Assembly (NCBI GenBank): GCA_029961005.1
Contig: JASBVW010000022.1
Span: 1-11,053 of the forward strand
DNA from: Bacillota bacterium
GTDB taxonomy: Bacteria > Bacillota > UBA5301 > JASBVW01
Direction of reading: 5' to 3'
DNA: 11,053 bases
Shown here: positions 5,418 to 11,053 of the stretch, piece by piece
Layout: every line of letters starts with the position of its first letter
Numbering within the stretch: the stretch's first letter is position 1
Notes under the pieces: model-generated
Seen by the model: the letters and a program-made list of their open reading frames with translations, nothing else
What the model was told of the DNA's origin: nothing
The model's database searches: none
Position numbers and translations under genes: made by a program

Positions 5418-7133
5418 TCAAATCTTGAACTTGCTCACCTCGTGCTGCAGCTCCTGAGCCAGCTTGGCCAGGGCATCGGCCGAAGCGGCAACCTCCTCCA
5501 CGGAGGCCGTCTGCTCCTCAGCGCTGGCCGAGACCTCTTCAGCGCTGGCCGCGCTCTCCTCGGTGATGTTGGCGATGTTCTCCACCGCCTTGACCACCTG
5601 TTTGCTGCTCTCCTCCATCTGCCGGGCAGCTTCAGAGATGGCGTTGATCTGCCGCACCATGGTCTCCACCGCCTCGGCGATCTCGGCGAAGGACCGGCCG
5701 GTGCCGTCGATGACCTCAGTCCCGGCCGCCACCTCATGGGTCCCCGCCTCCATGGACTCCACCGCCTTGCCCGTCTCGGCCTGGATCTCGTGGATCAGGC
5801 TGGCGATCTTCTCCGCCGCCTGCCGCGACTGCTCGGCCAGCTTGCGCACCTCCTCAGCCACCACAGCAAAACCCCGCCCCTGCTCCCCTGCCCGGGCGGC
5901 CTCGATGGCGGCATTTAAGGCCAGGAGGTTAGTCTGATCGGCGATCCCGGTGATGACGTCCACGATCTGGCCAATCTCCCGCGAGCGCTCGCCCAGCCCC
6001 TTGACCGCCTCCGCCGAGCTGTCGACCGTCGCCCGGATGGACTCCATCTGCTCAATGGCCTTCTGCACCGCCTGGCGGCCCGCAGAGGCCAGCTCCGCGG
6101 CCTTTTTAGAGTCGGCCACCATGGCCTGCAGGCTGGCGGTCACCTCTTTAATGAGGTTGGACATCTGGTTGGCCGCTTCGCCGGCCTGGCTGGCGCTCTT
6201 GGCCTGTTCCTCCGCCCCTCGCGCCAGCTGCTCCACCGTAGCCGCCACCTGCTGGGTGGACTTGCCGGCCTCGCCGGAGATGGCCGCCAGCTCCTGGCTG
6301 GAGGTGGCCACCTGCTCCGCCGTCTTGCCCACCTGCCCGATCAGGTTGCGCATGCTCTGCAGGGCCCGGTTGAAGGAGCGCGCCATCATGCCGATCTCAT
6401 CTTTGGCCTGGATGTCCACCACCTGGGTGAGGTCCCCTGCGGCCACCTGGTCGATGGCTCCCATCAACTGGTTCATGGGCCGCACGATGATGTTGGAGAT
6501 GTAGAGAGCGGCGAAGAAGTTGATCAGCACGCCGATCAGGATGATGTAGATCTGCCCCCGCACGGTGGCGGAGAAGGACTGCTCAGACTGGCGGTAGGCC
6601 GCCTCCCCGCCCTTCTCCTTGGCCTGGGCCAGCTCCGCCACCAGGCTGACCGCCTTGTCGATGGCGGTCCTGAATTGCTCGTGGGCCTGGGCCAGGGCTT
6701 CGCTCTGGCCAGCCATCTGGTAGCTGAAGACCACGCGCGCCAAGCGGGTGGCCTCTTCCACCGCGCTTTTCACTGCGTCCAGCTTGGCCACCTCCTCGCC
6801 GGACAGGCGGGGGCGCAGCTCCTCCAGGTGTTTGAGGATAGCGCCCTGCCCCTCCTGGATGGCCGCCTCCACCTCACCCGCCCCGACGGTCTGCCCCCGG
6901 GCCGAGCGATCCAGGAGGTTCATCAAGCCGGCGTCCAGCTGGACAATCTCGACCTCCACCTGCTTGACCAGGCTGATGCCCAGGAGGTCCCGCTGGTAGA
7001 GGCTCTGCACCAGCCCGTTGATCTTGCCCATGTTGAGGATGGCGGCGTAGCTGATCCAGACCAGGTTGATGATGAGCAAAATGTTCAGGATCAGCAGCTT
7101 CCGGTGCGTCTTAAAATTGTACAGGATGTTCAT
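5418..7133 (-). CDS. Methyl-accepting chemotaxis protein (4HB-type sensor, HAMP, signalling domain)
   Basis: A 571-residue transmembrane chemoreceptor. It has a short cytoplasmic N-terminus, a first membrane helix (about 12-33), an extracytoplasmic helical domain (34-193) of the size and pattern of four-helix-bundle sensors, and a second membrane helix (about 194-215). A HAMP linker follows (about 216-268; VRPMNQLMGAIDQVAAGDL, then KDEIGMMARSFN), then a long coiled-coil signalling domain. The hairpin tip that binds CheA/CheW is clear: DQTNLLALNAAIEAARAGEQ then GRGFAVVAEEVRKLAEQS (399-436). Glu/Gln pairs such as EEQ (309-310 and 539-541) are likely adaptation sites. There is no C-terminal pentapeptide tether for CheR. 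The ligand cannot be told. The ATG at 7133 follows GAGAGGGGAAGG closely. No other chemotaxis gene is nearby, so it probably feeds an array encoded elsewhere. Confidence 0.95.
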   Translation of the reverse strand: MNILYNFKTHRKLLILNILLIINLVWISYAAILNMGKINGLVQSLYQRDLLGISLVKQVEVEIVQLDAGLMNLLDRSARGQTVGAGEVEAAIQEGQGAILKHLEELRPRLSGEEVAKLDAVKSAVEEATRLARVVFSYQMAGQSEALAQAHEQFRTAIDKAVSLVAELAQAKEKGGEAAYRQSEQSFSATVRGQIYIILIGVLINFFAALYISNIIVRPMNQLMGAIDQVAAGDLTQVVDIQAKDEIGMMARSFNRALQSMRNLIGQVGKTAEQVATSSQELAAISGEAGKSTQQVAATVEQLARGAEEQAKSASQAGEAANQMSNLIKEVTASLQAMVADSKKAAELASAGRQAVQKAIEQMESIRATVDSSAEAVKGLGERSREIGQIVDVITGIADQTNLLALNAAIEAARAGEQGRGFAVVAEEVRKLAEQSRQAAEKIASLIHEIQAETGKAVESMEAGTHEVAAGTEVIDGTGRSFAEIAEAVETMVRQINAISEAARQMEESSKQVVKAVENIANITEESAASAEEVSASAEEQTASVEEVAASADALAKLAQELQHEVSKFKI

Positions 7134-7349
7134 CCTTCCCCTCTCCCCCTTCTGCGAGGCTTAGACCCACTCCCCAGCAAGCGGTCGCGCTGGACCGGCC
7201 CCAGTATAGGTAAAAGGAGGCCCTCTCCGCTCCTTTTCATCCATTTACTGACTTTGGTGGAGGTATTCGCTAAAACTGAGCCATCCTCCTGCTTACCACC
7301 AAGGAGACCTCCCGGAGCCACCTTGACTTTCCGTCCACGGGCCCTCGCG
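7134..7349 (-). other. 216-base leader between the ABC ATPase gene and the chemoreceptor gene
   Basis: This is the longest gap in the window. On the minus strand it contains TTGGTGG (7302-7296) pairing with CCACCAA (7260-7254), then AAAAGGAG (7237-7230) perfectly complementary to CTCCTTTT (7219-7212) over a 10-base loop, then CGGTC/GACCG (7197-7193 with 7186-7182), which competes with CCAGC/GCTGG (7193-7189 with 7178-7174). I recognise no known riboswitch class and no convincing sigma-A or sigma-28 promoter; TATACT at 7208-7203 lacks a -35 box. A 63-codon frame starting at GTG 7321 spans most of it and overlaps the receptor ATG by ATGA. Its codon use is less GC-rich at third positions than the neighbours, so I do not call it a gene. 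Confidence 0.5.
7212..7237 (-). terminator. Possible weak terminator or attenuator hairpin upstream of the chemoreceptor
   Basis: AAAAGGAG and CTCCTTTT form an 8-base perfect stem over a 10-base loop, and the transcript ends in TTTT. Only four stem pairs are G-C and the U-run is part of the stem, so termination would be inefficient. It could end transcription of the acyl-CoA ligase-DRTGG-ATPase run or act as an attenuator for the receptor. Confidence 0.3.
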
Positions 7350-9053
7350 TCACCGCACCGGGCGGAAGCGCAGCCCGCGCAGGCGGTTGAGGGCCGCTGC
7401 TATCTCGAAGCGCCGGGGCCGGGCCAGGTCGCCCCGGGGGTAGGGGGAGAGGTAGTCGAGCCCCCGCTCCTCCAACTTAGCCTCCAGTTCGGCCAAGAGT
7501 TCTCGTACCGTGCGCCGGCCGTCGGCCCAGGAGAGGAGTATCCCCACCGCCTCTCCCACCGCCCGCAGCTGCCCCTCTTCCACCAGTTGGGCTACCGCTG
7601 AGAGGTCCGACTCCGCCCGGCCGATCTGGAGCTGGCCTGAGGCGCGCACCTTGATCCTCTCCTCCCCGCCTTCCCCCCCGCCGCCCGGCCAGGGGAGGGG
7701 AGCCCGCACCCGGGGTGGAGTGTAAGGATGGCGCTCCTCGCCCTTCCTCCCGGTAGGCAAAGCCCGGGCCACCTCCCGGGCCTGAGCTGTGACCTCCTGG
7801 GGGCGGTAGGACTCCATCATGAGGACGCAATCGGCCACGTCGAAGTAATCGCCCGACCCGCCCAAGACCAGAATGGAGGAGACGCCAGCCCGCTTCAAGT
7901 CCTGTACCCGGTCCAAAAACGGCGTAATAGGCTCCCGCTCGCGGGAGACCAGCCGCTGCATGCGGGCGTCCCGGATCATGAAGTTGGTGGCGGAGGTGTC
8001 TTCGTCCACCAACAGGAGCTCCGCCCCTGCCTCCAGGGCCTCGACGATATTGGCCGCCTGAGAGGTGCTGCCGCTGGCGTTGAGGGTCGAAAACTCCCGC
8101 GTATCGTCGCCCGAAGGCAGATCGGCCATAAAGTTGCTGATGTCCACCGCCGAGATGTAGCGCCCGTCCTCCGCTCGGATCTTGACGGCCGAGGGAAGGG
8201 TAACCACATACTCCCGCCCGTCGCCGGGTATATGGGGGTAAACCCCCACCTCCAAAGCCCGCAAAAGGGTGCTCTTGCCGTGATAACCTCCGCCCACCAC
8301 GAGGGTGATGCCGCGCGGGATGCCCAAGCCGGTCACCTGGCCGCCGTGCGGCACAGAAAAGGCGACCCTCAAGGAAGGGGGCGCTTGGAAAGGCACCGCC
8401 TCCTCCGCCGACAGCGGCCGGTCGTCCACGCCGCTGCGGCGCGGTAAGATGGAGCCGTCCCCCACGAAGGCCACCAGCCCGCGCTCGGGGAGGGCAGCCC
8501 GGATGGCCTCCACGTCCTCGATCAGATCTACCTGCCGGGCCAAGGCCCGGGCATCCAGGTTGGCATACAGGAGCCCCTCCTCCACCACCCGGGGCAGCTC
8601 CTCTAACAGGAGCTTCGCCGCCACCCGGCCCAGGATAGAGCGCCCGCGGGCTGGCAGGCCGGCCCACAGCCGCACCTCTACCGCTTCCGGCCCCACCATC
8701 ACCGCTGAGCGTTCCAACACGGCCTGACTCGGGCGCTCCACGCGCAGATAACCCTCCCCGGGTCCACCCCGGCTGCTGCGGCCCAGGGCGCCCCAAAAGG
8801 AGCGCAGCAGGAAGTCCTCCAGGGCCAGGCGCCGGACGCGGTTGGCATACAGATCAGGGGGTAAGCCGGCCCGAGCCATGGGAAGGCGCACCCTGAGGCG
8901 GGAGGGAGGAGCATAGGGGTCGGGCTGCACCCGGTCGATCAGGAGAGTAAACCATCCCAGCTCGTAGCGGCCCTTGATCTCCTGGTAGGCTTTGTATCCC
9001 CGCCCCTCCAGGCGCGCCAGGAGCGCCCGGAGCTCTTCTCCGCTCAGAGTCAC
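7350..9053 (-). CDS. ABC-class predicted ATPase (PF09818-type), function unknown
   Basis: A 567-residue soluble protein resembling the stand-alone 'predicted ATPase of the ABC class' family. There are no membrane segments. The N-terminal 230 residues are the family-specific domain (start MTLSGEELRALLARLEGRGYKAY, with YELGWFTLLIDRVQPDPYAPPS). The nucleotide-binding core has Walker A GGGYHGKST (254-262), an ABC-signature-like NASGSTSQA (325-333) and Walker B ELLLVDEDTSA (345-355, D350/E351). The usual switch histidine is replaced by LVLGGSGDYFDVAD (396-409). A Pro/Gly-rich linker (about 432-466) joins a C-terminal helical part. A trypanosome relative, MRB1590, works in mitochondrial RNA editing, and a nucleic-acid role in bacteria has only been suggested. 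The GTG start at 9053 overlaps the upstream TGA in GTGA, with GGAGGAGG 7 bases before, so translation is probably coupled to the DRTGG gene. Confidence 0.88.
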   Translation of the reverse strand: MTLSGEELRALLARLEGRGYKAYQEIKGRYELGWFTLLIDRVQPDPYAPPSRLRVRLPMARAGLPPDLYANRVRRLALEDFLLRSFWGALGRSSRGGPGEGYLRVERPSQAVLERSAVMVGPEAVEVRLWAGLPARGRSILGRVAAKLLLEELPRVVEEGLLYANLDARALARQVDLIEDVEAIRAALPERGLVAFVGDGSILPRRSGVDDRPLSAEEAVPFQAPPSLRVAFSVPHGGQVTGLGIPRGITLVVGGGYHGKSTLLRALEVGVYPHIPGDGREYVVTLPSAVKIRAEDGRYISAVDISNFMADLPSGDDTREFSTLNASGSTSQAANIVEALEAGAELLLVDEDTSATNFMIRDARMQRLVSREREPITPFLDRVQDLKRAGVSSILVLGGSGDYFDVADCVLMMESYRPQEVTAQAREVARALPTGRKGEERHPYTPPRVRAPLPWPGGGGEGGEERIKVRASGQLQIGRAESDLSAVAQLVEEGQLRAVGEAVGILLSWADGRRTVRELLAELEAKLEERGLDYLSPYPRGDLARPRRFEIAAALNRLRGLRFRPVR

Positions 9054-10102
9054 GCCCGGGCCTCCTCCAAAGCCTGAAAGAGTTGTGCCCAGTTCACGTG
9101 CTCCTCCACGTTTTGCCGGGCCAGGCTGATGGCGGCAGTGTCGGTGGGCCGGATCTTCCTGGCTACGCGGTGCAGCCGCTCCACGGTGGTGTAGGTATCT
9201 GTAGGCACCAGAATCACGGGAACCCCTTTTTCGTGGGCCCGGGCCACCACCTTGACGTCTGGGTAGACGTCTCCCGTGAGAATCAGCACGGAGGTATCGG
9301 TCTCCAAGGCAGCCAAGGCCACCCCGGTGCGGTCACCGCCGGTCACCACCGCCTTGTTGACCGCGCGGCGGAAGAAGGTGAGGGCGCTCTCCAGGTTCAT
9401 GGCCCCGATCATGATCTCCTCCACCCGGCGGTCCAGGTACTCCTCGCCTTCTAGGAGTTCGCCCCCCAAGATATCCCACACCTCGCGCACAGTGGGGAGG
9501 GTCAGGTCGCGCTGCGCCGCCACGATCCCCAAGACAGGGAAACCCTTTTCCTCCAGGAGCGGCTGGTACACTCCCCGCACCTTGTCCATCACCTGCTTGG
9601 ACACGTGGTTGAAGATGGTCCCCAGGACCCGGAGCTGGCGGCTGCGCAGGTATTCGTTGAAGAGCAGCGTTCGATCCAGATCCCAGTCGTCCGCCGCCTT
9701 GCTGACCATGACCACGGCCGCCTTCAGTTCCTGGGCTATGGTGGCGGCGTCCAGACCTATGCTGAAGAGCAGCTCCGGAGAGGGGCCGGACTCAATAATC
9801 ACCAGATCGCTCTTGGCCGCCAGCTTGCGGTGAGATTCCTTGATCCGGTGCAGGTACTCGGCGGAGGAGCGCTGATAGCGGATAAAGGAGGCGCCCACGG
9901 TCAAAGGGGTGATCTCCCCCAGGGACTCCTCCATGCCCAACACTTCCTTCATCAGCACGGTATCGTCGTCCTCCCGCCGGCCCAGGTCGACCACATTGCC
10001 CACCGGCTTCAAGTAGGAGACCTTCTTCCCTTCCTGCACCAGCTTCAAGGCCAGCCCCACAGATGGAGTTTTGCCGCTATTGATTATCACCAGGCTTTGC
10101 AC
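9050..10102 (-). CDS. BioD-like/DRTGG-domain protein (Pta N-terminal-type, COG0857-like)
   Basis: A 350-residue cytoplasmic protein with the two-domain plan found as the regulatory N-terminal part of long phosphotransacetylases and as stand-alone proteins. Residues 1-200 form the dethiobiotin-synthetase-like P-loop fold (LVIIN, KVSYLKPVGNV, DLVIIESGPSPE, KAAVVMVSKAADDWDLDR, LRVLGTIFNHV, FPVLGIVAAQRDL). Residues about 205-315 form the DRTGG domain (VVTGGDRTGVALAAL, VLILTGDVYPDVKVV, GVPVILVPTDTYTTVERL). The catalytic phosphotransacetylase domain is absent. The Walker A loop is shortened to NSGKTPSVG without the leading glycine, so nucleotide binding is doubtful. GTG at 10102 follows AGGTGAG, and an in-frame stop lies just upstream, so this start is firm. 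It overlaps the CoA-ligase gene by 26 bases and the ABC ATPase gene by 4. Such proteins often sit beside ADP-forming acyl-CoA ligases, which suggests a regulatory or accessory role. Confidence 0.85.
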   Translation of the reverse strand: MQSLVIINSGKTPSVGLALKLVQEGKKVSYLKPVGNVVDLGRREDDDTVLMKEVLGMEESLGEITPLTVGASFIRYQRSSAEYLHRIKESHRKLAAKSDLVIIESGPSPELLFSIGLDAATIAQELKAAVVMVSKAADDWDLDRTLLFNEYLRSRQLRVLGTIFNHVSKQVMDKVRGVYQPLLEEKGFPVLGIVAAQRDLTLPTVREVWDILGGELLEGEEYLDRRVEEIMIGAMNLESALTFFRRAVNKAVVTGGDRTGVALAALETDTSVLILTGDVYPDVKVVARAHEKGVPVILVPTDTYTTVERLHRVARKIRPTDTAAISLARQNVEEHVNWAQLFQALEEARA

Positions 10103-11053
10103 GCTTTCTCACCTCACGCCAGGTAATCTTGACGTCCACCGCCGCCACCCCTTTTTCGTAGGCAAAGAGGGGGTTGATGTCCAGCTCCATCAGCTCGGGG
10201 AAATCGCTCACCAGGCGCGCCACCCGGCTCAGCACGTCCACGACGGCCGGGAGATCAGCCGGCGGCTCACCTCGCGCCCCGCGCAGGAGTAAAAAGGCCT
10301 TCGTTTCGCGGATCATGGTCTCAATCTCCTGTTTGGTCAAGCCGTGCACGGCGCGGAAGGAGACGTCGCGGAACAGGTTGACGTAGATCCCTCCCAAGCC
10401 AAACATGAGCATGGGGCCGAACTGGTGGTCGCGCACCATGCCCACGATCAGCTCTCGCCCGGGTGGGAGCAGGGGCTGAATCTCCACCCCGTAGACCTCT
10501 ACCGCCGGCGAACGGCGTTGGAACTGGTGAACCATCTCTTCGTACTGCTGCTCGACCTCCTCCGGCGTCCGCAGGTTGAGGCGCACCCCGCCCAGATCAG
10601 TCTTGTGTTGCACCTGGGGGGCGGCCAGCTTCAAGACCACGGGAAAGCCCAGCTCCTGTGCCGCCCGGGCTGCCTCCTGGGGCGAACGGGCAAGCACGGA
10701 AGGAGCGACGGGAACGCCGTAGGCCTCCACCACCCGGGCCGCTTCGCTCCCTAAAAGCAGCCGGCGCTTCTCCCGGCGCACCTCTGCCAGGATCTGCTCC
10801 ACCGCCGCGCGGTTGACCGCCAGGTCCGGCTTCTGGCCGTTCCACTCTTTCCTGGCCCGCTCGGCGTAGTCCACCAGGCTGGCCAGGGCGGACACCGCAG
10901 GCTCGGGAAAGGCAAAACAGGGCACCCCCCCTTCGGTCAACCGCTGGGCGGCCTGGGCCACCGCCTCGCCCCCGATGAAACTGGCTACCACCGGTTTGCC
11001 GGGATGAGAGCGGCGCGCCTCCAGAATAGCTTCGGCCGTGGGCAGAGGTTCTG
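10077..11053 (-). CDS. Acetate/acyl-CoA ligase, ADP-forming (C-terminal part; start beyond right edge)
   Basis: The last 324 residues of an ADP-forming acyl-CoA synthetase (acetyl-CoA synthetase/ACD type), which interconverts an acyl-CoA, ADP and phosphate with the free acid, CoA and ATP. The frame is open to the right edge, so the 5' part is missing. The visible part starts in the CoA-ligase domain (KPVVASFIGGEAV, GGVPCFAFPEPAV). From about residue 100 it enters the ATP-grasp domain: SEAARVVEAYGVPV, FPVVLKLAAPQVQHKTDLGG with its HK(S/T)D motif, ELIVGMVRDHQFGPMLMFG, and ELDINPLFAYEKG near the end. Both parts in one chain means the alpha-beta fused form. In anaerobes this enzyme makes ATP from acyl-CoA or activates acetate. 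Its stop (TAG, 10079-10077) lies inside the next gene. The preferred acyl group cannot be read from the sequence. Confidence 0.92.
   Translation of the reverse strand, partial: EPLPTAEAILEARRSHPGKPVVASFIGGEAVAQAAQRLTEGGVPCFAFPEPAVSALASLVDYAERARKEWNGQKPDLAVNRAAVEQILAEVRREKRRLLLGSEAARVVEAYGVPVAPSVLARSPQEAARAAQELGFPVVLKLAAPQVQHKTDLGGVRLNLRTPEEVEQQYEEMVHQFQRRSPAVEVYGVEIQPLLPPGRELIVGMVRDHQFGPMLMFGLGGIYVNLFRDVSFRAVHGLTKQEIETMIRETKAFLLLRGARGEPPADLPAVVDVLSRVARLVSDFPELMELDINPLFAYEKGVAAVDVKITWREVRKRAKPGDNQ

Noticed and set aside
7123..7136. Palindrome AGGATG-TT-CATCCT at the chemoreceptor start
   Set aside because: A two-base centre cannot form an RNA loop, and the arms arise from the ribosome site, the ATG and an Ile codon; probably chance.
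6675..7601. A 308-codon plus-strand frame opposite the chemoreceptor and ATPase ends
   Set aside because: Antisense shadow rich in Leu/His/Gln without domain features; it spans two well-supported minus-strand genes.
7477..8796. A 439-codon minus-strand frame inside the ABC ATPase gene
   Set aside because: Same strand but wrong frame; composition is Gly/Arg/Pro-dominated, typical of GC-rich frame shadows, and it lacks the Walker motifs.

Overview
The window comes from a GC-rich, endospore-lineage Firmicute, most likely a thermophilic or anaerobic clostridial group such as the Moorella/Desulfotomaculum-type lineages. This is inferred from family content: a BofC-like protein beside yebC and ruvCA, a PrsW protease, an ADP-forming acyl-CoA synthetase with a DRTGG partner, and strong AGGAGG-type ribosome sites with frequent GTG starts. 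The species cannot be fixed from the sequence alone. No mobile element, CRISPR array, rRNA or tRNA was seen, and nearly all of the DNA is coding.

Layout. All genes but one run on the minus strand. Reading the left part in the direction of transcription (from 4736 down to 1), a four-gene run encodes a long PCMT-type methyltransferase, a CDP-alcohol phosphatidyltransferase (PgsA-like), a PrsW-type membrane protease and YebC, and it ends in a probable terminator at 1553-1610. A separate run then begins: a BofC-like membrane-anchored protein, RuvC, and RuvA cut by the left edge. The order yebC - bofC - ruv resembles the bofC-ruvA-ruvB order of Bacillus subtilis. The only plus-strand gene, 5-formyltetrahydrofolate cyclo-ligase at 4786-5412, diverges from the methyltransferase. 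It has a clear sigma-A-type promoter whose -35 box overlaps the methyltransferase start region. It converges on a methyl-accepting chemotaxis protein (5418-7133) with only 5 bases between the stop codons.

The right part is a tightly packed minus-strand run: an ADP-forming acetate/acyl-CoA ligase (its start lies beyond the right edge), a BioD-like/DRTGG-domain protein overlapping it by 26 bases, and an ABC-class predicted ATPase (PF09818-type) overlapping that by 4 bases. A 216-base leader with several inverted repeats then precedes the chemotaxis receptor.

How the genes fit together. ruvC and ruvA belong to Holliday-junction processing (ruvB is expected just beyond the left edge). The PgsA/PrsW/methyltransferase group suggests envelope and stress maintenance. 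5-FCL serves one-carbon folate metabolism. The acyl-CoA ligase + DRTGG pair suggests acetate/acyl-CoA energy metabolism and its control. The least understood parts are the ligase-DRTGG-ABC ATPase run, the 150-residue tail on the methyltransferase, and start-site hairpins at yebC and ruvC.
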